DNA of 64,000 bases from Chitinophagaceae bacterium (GTDB lineage: Bacteria > Bacteroidota > Bacteroidia > Chitinophagales > Chitinophagaceae), in assembly GCA_016720745.1 (NCBI GenBank), contig JADKKA010000018.1:248001-312000 (forward strand). The letters are read 5' to 3'. Below are positions 34,720 to 43,800 of this stretch, in pieces. Position 1 is the first letter of the stretch, and each line of letters begins with the position of its first letter. The notes beneath the pieces were generated by a model. The model saw only the letters and a list, made by a program, of their open reading frames with translations. It was not told where the DNA came from and ran no database searches. Position numbers and translations under genes: made by a program.

Positions 34720-36407
34720 GATTTGGTAATAATAAGGTTACCGATTACCAGTACATCCAGACTGCAATGTAAAAAAAAGCTGATAGCTTCCCCGGGTGTT
34801 TCAACAATCGGCATTCCTTTTTTATTGAAGGATGTATTGAGTAATACTGAAATGCCTGATTGCCGTTTCCACTCCTCTAGTAATTGGTAAAAAGGTTCTT
34901 TTTTATCAGCCACTGTTTGAACACGGCAACTGCCATCCACATGTACAATTCCCGGCATGATCTCTTTCCACTCGTCTTTTATCTGATCTACCAGGATCAT
35001 ATAAGGGCTGGATAGTCCGTATTGAAAATAAAGATCTTTATCCTCCTCTAACACAGCAGGAGCAAAGGGTCTGAAATCTTCGCGGAATTTGATGCGTGAA
35101 TTGATATGGTTTTGAATGTCTTTGTTCCTTGGATCAGCCAGAATACTTCTTCTGCCCAGTGCCCGGGGACCGAATTCGCATCCTTCCTGGAACCAGCCCA
35201 CCGTTTTACCCTGCAACAATAAATCAGCAGTGGCAGCATAAATATTCTCTTCTTCCTGGTAATGCAGGTTTTCTTTGAATGACTCGAGCGTTTGTTCAAT
35301 AGAATCGGAGCCATATGTAATACCAAAGCAGGTATTACCATCATGTATTTTTCTTTCCTGTTTCAGATAACTGATCCAGCCAAAGAATGCACAACCCAGC
35401 GCCAGGCCATTATCACCGGCAGCCGGTTCAATATAAAATTGTTCAAAACCGGTTTGCCGGAAAATTTTTGAATTGGCTACTGCATTAAGTGCCACCCCAC
35501 CGGCATAACAAAGTTTGGGAAAGGGGTGTAACTCGTGTCGGTGATTGAAAATATAATGCAGGGCTCTTTCTGCTTCATCCTGAACCCATCGGGCAATGTC
35601 TGCATAATATTGAAAGTGCTCATGAAAAGGCCTGGTTACCGGATCAGCGGGATTGGTGAAATAGCGGTGCATCACTGCTTCATCCACCCACACATGACCA
35701 TCTTTAAGTAAAAGCAATTCTTCCTGGTACACTGCTTTTTGTCCATAAGGGGCCAATCCCATCAGTTTTCCGGCATCATCAAAATCGCCGAAACAATACT
35801 GACTGGCCATGCTGTACAATCCACCGATTGAATGATTGGAAGTGGGGAGATAAACCTGTCCGGCCTGCTGCCGGTAATTTATGATAGAGAAATCTTTGTA
35901 GAGTGGTTGGAGGTCTTTACCATCAAAAAAATAAAAACTATCCTTCTCTCCATACAAACCGGGTTCACTATTCACATGCGTGGGGATGATGGCACCCGCA
36001 AGATCATCACACTGATGATAAAAACTACCACAGCCATCAATTACCAGTACATTGCATTGGTCAAAGGGGCAGGTGCCTACCGCACTCCAGGCATGGGCGA
36101 GGTGGTGAGAAATGGTTACAATAGGAAATGAATTGGAGCTGCTGAAAAGCCGGGGGCCTTTATATCTGTCGGGCCGGATCTCATCTTTTTCAAAATTGGC
36201 ACATTGTACAACCAGTGAAAGATCGTTAAGGGTAATACCCGCGGCATCCAGGCAATACTGAACGGCCAGTGAATCATTGCCGCCATCATGTTTGATGCGG
36301 CTGATCCTTTCTTTTTCAATAGCCACATGAATAACACCATCTTTCAGCAGGCAAGCAGAGCCATCATGGCTCAACCCGGTGCCAAGGACATAAACAGGTT
36401 TATTCAT
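34716..36407 (-). CDS. NodU/CmcH-family carbamoyltransferase
   Basis: A 563-residue enzyme with the two-domain layout of O-carbamoyltransferases. The N-terminal ASKHA-like domain has GLSHDGSACLLKDGVIHVAI, EKERISRIKHDGG and ISHHLAHAWSAV, and the C-terminal domain has GCEFGPRALGRRSILADPR and REDFRPFAPAVLEE. It forms a carbamoyl adenylate from carbamoyl phosphate and ATP and transfers it to a hydroxyl on a natural product, sugar or lipid. It is the second gene of a three-gene leftward unit: 14 bases after the metallophosphatase remnant and overlapping the Asp/Asn hydroxylase-like gene. A preceding hydroxylation could provide its acceptor group. Confidence 0.92.
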   Translation of the reverse strand: MNKPVYVLGTGLSHDGSACLLKDGVIHVAIEKERISRIKHDGGNDSLAVQYCLDAAGITLNDLSLVVQCANFEKDEIRPDRYKGPRLFSSSNSFPIVTISHHLAHAWSAVGTCPFDQCNVLVIDGCGSFYHQCDDLAGAIIPTHVNSEPGLYGEKDSFYFFDGKDLQPLYKDFSIINYRQQAGQVYLPTSNHSIGGLYSMASQYCFGDFDDAGKLMGLAPYGQKAVYQEELLLLKDGHVWVDEAVMHRYFTNPADPVTRPFHEHFQYYADIARWVQDEAERALHYIFNHRHELHPFPKLCYAGGVALNAVANSKIFRQTGFEQFYIEPAAGDNGLALGCAFFGWISYLKQERKIHDGNTCFGITYGSDSIEQTLESFKENLHYQEEENIYAATADLLLQGKTVGWFQEGCEFGPRALGRRSILADPRNKDIQNHINSRIKFREDFRPFAPAVLEEDKDLYFQYGLSSPYMILVDQIKDEWKEIMPGIVHVDGSCRVQTVADKKEPFYQLLEEWKRQSGISVLLNTSFNKKGMPIVETPGEAISFFLHCSLDVLVIGNLIITKS

Positions 36408-36421
36408 TCAAGGGAAGCTAA

Positions 36422-37084
36422 TCAGGCGTTTTCGGGAAGTCGGCTCAGGTGATTATTGATAGCCACCGTGCTTTTAGCCGCAGTATTCTTATCAAAAGCA
36501 ATTTCTATAGAGCCCAGCCCGAATCCGTTATTGGCGGCATGGTGGATGATCACTTCTCCACGATGAGTATTGCGGGCAATAATGGGGTTGGGGCTATGAT
36601 TGCTGGGGTGATTACCGATGATAATATCTATATCTGCTGATTTTTCGGCCAGTTTCAAATCATCGGTACCGCTTTTTTGTTTAAAGCCAAGTGAAGAAAG
36701 ACAAACAACCAGCTGGCATTGATGGTCTTTTTTTAATTCCTTGGCCAGTTGATTGATACCGGCGACAGAACTTTTATCGGTTACACGAATCAATCCGGTT
36801 TTGATATTGCCCTTTTTGATAATACTGTATTCCTGATCATTAAAATGCTCTTCTGTCTGTGGAACCTGAATAGCAGCAGAATGCTTTCTGGTTAACAGCG
36901 CCATTTTTTCAACGGCATAGTCCGCAAACTGAGGGTTACTGCCACTATGCAGAAAAACGATTTTGTGTGCAGATCCGGGCTCACTCAACAAACTGCTGGC
37001 AGAAAAACCCTTAAAAGGATTGGAGAAAACCAGGGCCGTAGCTGCCATAGAAGTATTCGCTAAAAAAACTCTTCTTGATTTCAT
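36422..37084 (-). CDS. Tat-exported 5'-nucleotidase-like protein, metallophosphatase fold incomplete
   Basis: A 220-residue protein with a twin-arginine signal (SRRVFLANTSMAATALVF). The rest matches the second half of a 5'-nucleotidase/UshA-type metallophosphatase: LVVCLSSLGFK, DIDIIIGNHPSNH, RGEVIIHHAANNGFGLGSIE. The expected N-terminal metal motifs (a DxH and GNH(D/E)) and the C-terminal nucleotide domain are missing, and the length is less than half of the family. It may be catalytically dead or a remnant adapted to binding. It leads the unit with the carbamoyltransferase and the hydroxylase. Confidence 0.65.
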   Translation of the reverse strand: MKSRRVFLANTSMAATALVFSNPFKGFSASSLLSEPGSAHKIVFLHSGSNPQFADYAVEKMALLTRKHSAAIQVPQTEEHFNDQEYSIIKKGNIKTGLIRVTDKSSVAGINQLAKELKKDHQCQLVVCLSSLGFKQKSGTDDLKLAEKSADIDIIIGNHPSNHSPNPIIARNTHRGEVIIHHAANNGFGLGSIEIAFDKNTAAKSTVAINNHLSRLPENA

Positions 37085-37206
37085 GTTGCTGGTTTTGGTT
37101 GAGCGGGCGGACCCGGAATTTTTAGCAAACTACGTTTTTTGAATCATTCAAACAAGCAATTTATAAATTGAAAACATTTTTAATTTCTGTGTTAATATAA
37201 AATTCT

Positions 37207-37214
37207 TACATTTA
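37207..37214 (+). promoter_or_regulatory. TACATTTA promoter-like element before the tail-collar genes
   Basis: TACATTTA lies about 39 bases before the ATG at 37254 in an AT-rich region, consistent with the minus-7 element seen elsewhere. No clear minus-33 box is present. Confidence 0.35.
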
Positions 37215-37253
37215 GAATTCGAAACCAATTCAACCGAATCAAATCATTAACTC

Positions 37254-37796
37254 ATGGAAGGAACCATCGGCGAAATCAGGATGTTTGCTGGAACTTTTGC
37301 CCCCAGAACCTGGGCTTATTGCAACAACCAGCTGATTAGTATTGCCACCAACACCGCATTGTTTTCCATTTTGGGAACCACTTATGGCGGTAACGGACAA
37401 ACCACATTTGCGCTCCCCGATTTCAGAGGAAGAGTGGCCGTTGGTACGGGACAGGGACCCGGTTTGTCTAACATAGTACTCGGTCAGATGGCGGGAACAC
37501 CCACTGTTACTTTGCTGACGACAAATATGCCTGCACACAACCACCCCATTACGGGCGCTGTATCTATGGTAGCAAACGGTGGTACAGATGGTCTGACAGA
37601 CGACCCCACTGGTCGTCGGTTAGGAGGTGCTAATGTTTATACCAGTTTTACGAATGAGCCTGCAGCAATGGCACCATTGCAATCCAACCTGGCAATTGGC
37701 GCGAGTGGGGGTAGTCAGCCATTCAGCATCATGCCGCCATATCTGGGTATGAATTATGTTATTTGCATGTTTGGCATTTTCCCGTCAAGGGACTAA
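37254..37796 (+). CDS. Tail-collar-domain protein, first of a tandem pair
   Basis: A 180-residue protein of the phage tail-collar/microcystin-dependent type. The motif TYGGNGQTTFALPDFRGRVA near residues 43-62 is diagnostic, as are MEGTIGEIRMFAGTFAPRTW at the start and PPYLGMNYVICMFGIFPSRD at the end. It is very similar to the next gene. Bacteroidota carry such genes in non-phage settings, often as tandem sets whose role is not known. No signal peptide is visible, so how it leaves the cell, if it does, is open. There are no other tail genes nearby. Confidence 0.9.
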   Translation: MEGTIGEIRMFAGTFAPRTWAYCNNQLISIATNTALFSILGTTYGGNGQTTFALPDFRGRVAVGTGQGPGLSNIVLGQMAGTPTVTLLTTNMPAHNHPITGAVSMVANGGTDGLTDDPTGRRLGGANVYTSFTNEPAAMAPLQSNLAIGASGGSQPFSIMPPYLGMNYVICMFGIFPSRD

Positions 37797-37817
37797 CCAT
37801 ATCAACCAACTAATTTT

Positions 37818-38366
37818 ATGGAAGGAACCTTAGCAGAAGTTAGAATGTTTGCGGGTAATTTTGCACCGCGGGGCTGGCAATTATGCAATGGACAGTTATT
37901 GTCTATTGCGCAATGGACCGCTGTATTTGCCTTAGTAGGGACAACCTATGGTGGAAATGGGCAAACTACTTTTGGTATGCCCGATTTCAGAGGCAGGATT
38001 GCCGTGGGGGCACAAAATGCACAGGGCCCAGGTCTCCCGCTTTACCAATTGGGAGAAATGGCCGGTACACCAACTACCACGCTTATAGTTACTAACCTGC
38101 CTATTCATAATCACACGCTTAGCGGAACCGTTTCAATGGTCGCCAATGCTGGTACAGATGGTCAGACTGATGATCCCACCGGACGTCGGTTAGCCGGAGA
38201 CAATATTTTTACCAGTTTTACCAACGAGCCTGCCACGATGGCACCATTTCAAAGCAGTCTGGTAGTAGGTATTAACGGATCAAACGCACCTTTCAATAAT
38301 ATGCCTCCCTATCTTGGAATGAACTATATCATTTGTGTAGAAGGTATTTTCCCTTCCAGAGATTAA
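37818..38366 (+). CDS. Tail-collar-domain protein, second of a tandem pair
   Basis: A 182-residue paralog of the preceding gene, 21 bases downstream. It shares the collar motif TYGGNGQTTFGMPDFRGRIA, the central SMVANAGTDGQTDDPTGRRL and the end NMPPYLGMNYIICVEGIFPS. One difference is two extra residues in the AQNAQGPGL segment against GTGQGPGL. The two probably arose by duplication and may form a hetero-oligomer. A weak hairpin follows at 38396-38428, so the transcript may end here or continue into the binding-protein-like gene. Confidence 0.9.
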   Translation: MEGTLAEVRMFAGNFAPRGWQLCNGQLLSIAQWTAVFALVGTTYGGNGQTTFGMPDFRGRIAVGAQNAQGPGLPLYQLGEMAGTPTTTLIVTNLPIHNHTLSGTVSMVANAGTDGQTDDPTGRRLAGDNIFTSFTNEPATMAPFQSSLVVGINGSNAPFNNMPPYLGMNYIICVEGIFPSRD

Positions 38367-38395
38367 AGAGCGCAAAATATTTCAGTCAACGTATC

Positions 38396-38428
38396 AATCC
38401 CTCTTCTCCTTTGTGAGTTAGAGGGATT
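38396..38428 (+). terminator. Weak hairpin after the tail-collar pair
   Basis: AATCCCTCT and AGAGGGATT form a 9-base stem around a 15-base loop, followed by AACTTTATT without a clean T run. It could terminate or attenuate. Confidence 0.35.
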
Positions 38429-38470
38429 AACTTTATTATTTAATTACAGCAGTCATATTTTCCAATTTTT

Positions 38471-39631
38471 ATGGTTCGAGCAGGTATACTTCTTCCCCGG
38501 TCTACTCTTTTCCCGGCAATAGGTCTGGACATATTAAATGGTATTAAATCCTGTCTTAAACAGCATGGAATTCAGGACGAGTTTATATTTAAAACAGATA
38601 ATATTGGCTTTGGAATTGAAGAAGCGGAAATTTATACCAAGGCCGAAAGGATGCTGCTGCAGGAAGATGCAGACCTGGTAATAGTGGTGGCCGATTTAAA
38701 TATTAAAGAACTGCTGGAACCCTTATTTACCTCTTTCAACAAATTACTCCTGATCGTGAATATGGGTGCCGGTATCCCGGATAGCTGGTCATCGGCCCCA
38801 ACCACCATCGTCCACTCGCTGAATCTTAGTCTCCAGGCCCGGCTTACCGGTAAACTGGCTGCCATCGAAAATGAAAATAAAAAGGGCGCTTTTGCGCTTT
38901 CTTATTACGATGCGGGTTACCGCCAGGTGTATGCCATCATGAATGGTTTCCAGCAAAATGGCGGGGAAACGATGTATACTCATGTTACACATATCAAAAA
39001 CGAAGAATTGACGCTTGAACCGCTGAAAGATTTTTTATCGGAAAATGCAGAGGTACGGTCGCTGCTTTGTTTGTTTACCGCTGATATGGCGGATTGGTTT
39101 TGTGAAGCGGTTACTCCATTACAGAAACAATTCAACCTGCATCTTTATGCTGCTCCAATGTTGCTCGAGGCTTATCAGGCCAGGGTTTCTGCCGGTAATT
39201 TAATCGGTCCTGCCATCAAAGGATATACCAGCTGGACTCCGGAATTGGAGAACCCGGCCAACATCATTTATAAAGAAGTGTTTTCAATGGCAGCTAATAA
39301 AGCAGCCAACCTGTTTGGATTACTTGGCTGGGATACCGGATTGCTGTTAAAGGAAATACATCAGCGAATCAGTACAGGTGAAACCAATGCTGCCGCGATA
39401 GTACCAGCACTGGCTAATACAATTTATGATAGTCCGCGGGGCTGGATGAAACTGGATCCTTCCTCCTTCTATACTTATGGTCCCTGTCATCTGATCAGCT
39501 GGTCCGCAAACGGGGCTACTAAGAAAGCGGAGCAATTCAAAGGAATAGAAGAAGAGTGGACTGCATTTACAGCAGAAAAGTTTCCACCGGATACGAATTC
39601 GGGCTGGAGAAATACCTTCCTCTGTATATAA
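38471..39631 (+). CDS. Periplasmic-binding-protein-like protein without a signal peptide
   Basis: A 386-residue protein with the class B periplasmic-binding-protein pattern (branched-chain-amino-acid type): VRAGILLPRSTLFPAIGLDI at the start, DLVIVVADLNIKEL, GAFALSYYDAGYRQVYAIMN and a C-terminal AAIVPALANTIYD segment. It starts at ATG 38471 directly with the domain, and no signal peptide or lipobox precedes it, so it is predicted to be cytosolic, like the amide sensor AmiC. A ligand-sensing partner fits that. It is followed six bases later by the formyltransferase gene, so the two are one unit. Ligand and partner are unknown. Confidence 0.78.
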   Translation: MVRAGILLPRSTLFPAIGLDILNGIKSCLKQHGIQDEFIFKTDNIGFGIEEAEIYTKAERMLLQEDADLVIVVADLNIKELLEPLFTSFNKLLLIVNMGAGIPDSWSSAPTTIVHSLNLSLQARLTGKLAAIENENKKGAFALSYYDAGYRQVYAIMNGFQQNGGETMYTHVTHIKNEELTLEPLKDFLSENAEVRSLLCLFTADMADWFCEAVTPLQKQFNLHLYAAPMLLEAYQARVSAGNLIGPAIKGYTSWTPELENPANIIYKEVFSMAANKAANLFGLLGWDTGLLLKEIHQRISTGETNAAAIVPALANTIYDSPRGWMKLDPSSFYTYGPCHLISWSANGATKKAEQFKGIEEEWTAFTAEKFPPDTNSGWRNTFLCI

Positions 39632-39637
39632 TATTAT

Positions 39638-40573
39638 ATGAGTACCGAAGTAAAGTCCCTGATACTCTGCAATAACCCAATTGCCATACCGGCTATCCGG
39701 GAGTTTTTGTTTTATGGAAAGGTCGGGGCGATCGTGGTCACCAAAAGAAACAAGGAAATGCAGCAACTGATCCGCAGCATGACCGAAAATCATCCGGTTC
39801 CACTCCTGATCGTAACCAAAGCTGATTACAAAGCAAGGCTGACAGCGGCCATCTCCGAATATGGTATTAATGTGGGGTTGATGATGACCTTTCCTTTTAT
39901 TATCCCGGAAGAAATCTGGAGCATACCCGAAAAGGGGTTTATCAATTTTCATTTTGGCCTGTTGCCGGAATGCCGGGGTCCCCAACCTATTCTTTGGCAT
40001 ATGCTGAATAATGATAAAGAGGCGGGAGTAACGGTACATAAGGTAGACGGAGGGATCGATACCGGGGAAATCATTATGCAGGAGCGAATCGAAATTGCTG
40101 AAGAGGATACTTATGGTTCACTACAGGCTAAACTGGGTTTTATCGCGGCCCGTCCTGCGGCAAATTTGCTGAAGATTCTTTCCTTCGGTACCATGGTTCC
40201 TTCCAGGCCTCAGGATGAATCAAAAGCCAGGTATTTTGAAATGCCAACGGCCAAAGAAATAACGATCCGCTGGAATATGACGGCGTCTGCCATCATCAGA
40301 CTGGTAAATGCCTGCAATCCCTGGAACAAGGGAGCCGGAGCTATGGTCAATAACTGGCTGATAGGAATAGCCGAGGCTGAAATGGCCGGAGAAGCCGCAG
40401 ATGATCTGGCACCCGGAACCATCATCACCTGTGATCGGGAGAACGGACTGCAGGTGAAAACGGCAGATCAGAAAAAACTCAAATTGACAATTGTGTACCT
40501 GCAGGAAGGTTTTTTTTCCGGTCACCGCCTTTCACAGTTCGGAATTGAGCAGGGAATGAGCTTTCAGGATTAA
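39638..40573 (+). CDS. Formyltransferase-family protein (Fmt-like)
   Basis: A 311-residue protein with the formyltransferase active-site triad: N103 and H105 in FINFHFGLLPECRG and D141 in HKVDGGIDTGEI, the equivalents of the Asn-His-Asp in methionyl-tRNA and sugar formyltransferases. A C-terminal domain (about 205-305) resembles the Fmt C-terminal fold. The N terminus (SLILCNNPIAIPAI) is divergent from methionyl-tRNA formyltransferase, and the gene is not beside peptide deformylase genes, so I do not call it fmt. It probably uses 10-formyltetrahydrofolate to formylate an amine on a small molecule or sugar. It follows the binding-protein-like gene by six bases. Confidence 0.85.
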   Translation: MSTEVKSLILCNNPIAIPAIREFLFYGKVGAIVVTKRNKEMQQLIRSMTENHPVPLLIVTKADYKARLTAAISEYGINVGLMMTFPFIIPEEIWSIPEKGFINFHFGLLPECRGPQPILWHMLNNDKEAGVTVHKVDGGIDTGEIIMQERIEIAEEDTYGSLQAKLGFIAARPAANLLKILSFGTMVPSRPQDESKARYFEMPTAKEITIRWNMTASAIIRLVNACNPWNKGAGAMVNNWLIGIAEAEMAGEAADDLAPGTIITCDRENGLQVKTADQKKLKLTIVYLQEGFFSGHRLSQFGIEQGMSFQD

Positions 40574-40818
40574 ACTAAAACTCTACAAAAGCAGAAATTG
40601 GTATTCAACAAATTTTTCAAAAAACTGAAATAAAAAAGTAAGGGCTCTACATTTTTTAATACAAAACATATGGATTTCCTCTTATAATTTTCAATTAACT
40701 ATAATTCATTAGACTACTGGAAACGAGTTGTTTGATGAAATACAGCAGTTTCTTTTACATTAATATAGGTAAATAGAGAAATCGACTTATATTTATAGCG
40801 GCCCAAAACCAACCACTT

Positions 40819-43800
40819 ATGACTTTCCTTAAGGCAACCCTTGCAAAACTTTGTTTTGCCCTCCTTTCTTTAATCATTTTTTCCAACAGTACTAAAGCAC
40901 AAACCACGCTTGCAGCCGGAGAAGTCGCATTCACCGGGTATATCGCAGCGGACGGAGCGAATCCTGACCGGTTTACTTTTGTAGTGTTAACTGCTATTCA
41001 GGCCAATACCGTGATCCGGTTTACCGACTACGGCTGGAGGACCGACCTGAATGCTTTTAATTCAGCAGCAACCCTGGAGTCTGAACTGGTATATACAGCT
41101 GGTTCGGCTTATCCTGCAGGAACAGAAATCCAAATCTCCGGGGCCAGCGCCACTGTGATTGGTGGGGGTTCTGCCGGAACTGTTGTTTATAGTGTAGGGG
41201 CTGGCTTTGCAGCCGGCAATCTTAACCTGAGTAGTGGTGGTGATCAGATTTTGGCCTATCAGGGCAGTTTTGCTTCTCCTACATTTATTGCCGGAATTCA
41301 CATGAACACACAGGCGGCAGCCAACGGCGACCCCAATAATACAACTGATGCAGCATGGGATGGTGTGATCCCTGCTCTTCAAATCACCGGAAGTAATAGT
41401 AGTAAACCAGTTTCTTTAACTGCCGGAACCAGTTCACTCTGGATCGGTACAATCAACGCCGTATCACCTTTTGCTACAGAGTGGGACAATGGTCGTTTCA
41501 ATTGCGGACCGGATGTTAGCACCGCGCCCCTGGCCCGTGCTGCCATTAACACAGCAGCGAACTGGACGATTTCAAACACTACGCCCGGGTTTACAATACC
41601 CACGGGTTGTAACTATATGGGTGTGTTATCGGCCCCTGGTATAACAGGTCAGCCTGCCAACAGCGCCATCTGCGAGGGTACCAATACCAGTTTCGGTATC
41701 ACTGCAACCGGCGCTACCGGTTACCAGTGGCAGGTGGATAATGGTGGTGGATTTGTCAATGTTACTGATAACGCTACATACAGTGGCGCCTTAACTGCCA
41801 CATTAAATATAACAGCAGCTCCGTTTAGTCTCAATGGGTATTTGTATCGCTGTATTGCTTCAAACGGATCAGGATCTACGAATTCCAATTCTGCAACATT
41901 AACTATAACAGCCTTACCGGTTGCTCCTTCATTATTAGCAAAAACACCAGCTACCGTTATTGTAGCGGATGGTACACCGGTCAGCGCCACCTTTAATGCA
42001 GGAAGTGGTGGAACGGGATGTGCTGATGATTTCAGATACAGCATCGATGGCGGGGCTACTTATTTACCTTATACCCCAGGTGCAAATATCAACACAACCG
42101 GTCTTGCCGCAACTGGTGGAACAGTTGTAATTGAGGGCCGCAGAGCAGGTTGTTCTTCAGGTTGTCAGGGTAGTTATGTAGGACTGGCTTCCTGGGTGGT
42201 AACACCACTTCCGCCTGCTGCCACTACACTGGTTGCCGGTGATATCGCATTCACCAGTTATGCATCCAGTTATCCAACTGTTCCGGAAGATAATTTCTCC
42301 TTTGTATTGCTGAGAAGTGTTGGAGCCGGTACGACTATCAATTTTACGAATAATGGATGGCTGAGCACGAATGTTTTGCAATCCGGAGAAGAAACATTGA
42401 CCTGGACTGCACCTGCCGGTGGTTTGATTGCAGGTACCGAGATCAGGATTACCGACTTAACTGCAACAAAATCCGGAGGTGGTAATGCCGGTTCTGTTAC
42501 AGGTACCGGGCTGAACCTGAATACCAGTGGTGATCAGATCCTGGCTTATCAGGGTCCTTCCGGATCGCCCATATTTATCAGTGCCATTCATATGAATGTA
42601 TTCACCATCGGAGGCGGCGATCCTGTTAATACAACAGCCGCAGCCTGGGATGGTACAGCCAATACGCCCAGCAGCAGTGCACTGCCCACCGGTTTAACAA
42701 CCGGTGTCAACTGTATCTGGATTGGTACACAAGGAGTCCCGGCTTCAGAATTTAATAATGCCCGTTATGGCAACTGTGCAGCAGCAGCCGTTTCAGGTCC
42801 CGTAACTGCACTTCGCGCCTTGTTGAATAATCAGGCCAACTGGATCACTGATGATAATACACCTCCTTCCTTTGTATTGCCAACAGGTTGTAACTACCTG
42901 GGTACAGCTTGTCCAACCATTACGGTTACAAACCCAGGAACAACAACCGGCACAGTAGGAACAGCATTCAGCCAGACCTTTACAGCATCTGGCGGTGCCC
43001 CGGCTTATACTTTTACTACGGTTAGTCCATTACCAACCGGAATTACCCTTTCATCTGGCGGTGTATTAAGTGGTACGCCTACACAATCCGGTTCATTCCC
43101 GATTGTTGTTACCGCGACAGATGTCAATGGTTGCGCCGGAGATGGAGCTACTTATACCTTAGTGATCTCCTGTCAAACAATCACCGTATCAAATCCTGCC
43201 AATGCATCCGGAACTGCAGGAACTCCGTTCAGCGAAACCTTTACTGAAACGGGCTCTCTCGGCGGTGCGACCTTTACAACCGCCAGTACCCTGCCTTTGG
43301 GTATTGCCCTTTCAACTGCCGGTGTATTGAGTGGTACACCCACACAAACCGGAACCTTCCCAATAGTGGTAACGGTAACAGATGGCAACGGTTGTACCGG
43401 TACAGGAACAACTTATAATCTGGTGATTGCTTGCGCAGCCTATAGCATTACTGCAACACCTGCTTCTCAGTCAAGATGTTCTGGAACAGCCATTCAACCC
43501 ATTTTAATGAGCAGTACGGCTGGTGGAACAACCTTTAACTGGGTCAGGGATAATGTGCCAACCATTGGCGGATCCATTCCGGCCAGCGGATCTGGTAATA
43601 TCACCGGAAACCTGGTAAATAATACGGGCGCTCCGGTTACCGTTACTTTCACTATTACACCAGATCTGGGTGGTTGTCCGGCCACACCGGTTACAGCAAC
43701 TGTAACGGTTAATCCTTTGCCAGTGGCCCTGATCACTGGCCCCGGCACTGTTGGGGCTGTGCCGAATTGCCAGAATTCTGACGTCGTATTGTCTGGTGCA

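Noticed and set aside
36422..37084. Frameshifted full-length 5'-nucleotidase
   Set aside because: The frame is open from a clean ATG with a Tat signal to its stop, and the adjacent sequence does not contain the missing domain.
37254..38366. Prophage or tail-fibre remnant suggested by tail-collar domains
   Set aside because: No other structural, integration or lysis gene is near, the two genes lie in a metabolic setting, and non-phage tail-collar genes are known in Bacteroidota.
39347..40039. Antisense 230-codon frame over the binding-protein and formyltransferase genes
   Set aside because: It spans the junction of two supported genes and has no domain evidence.
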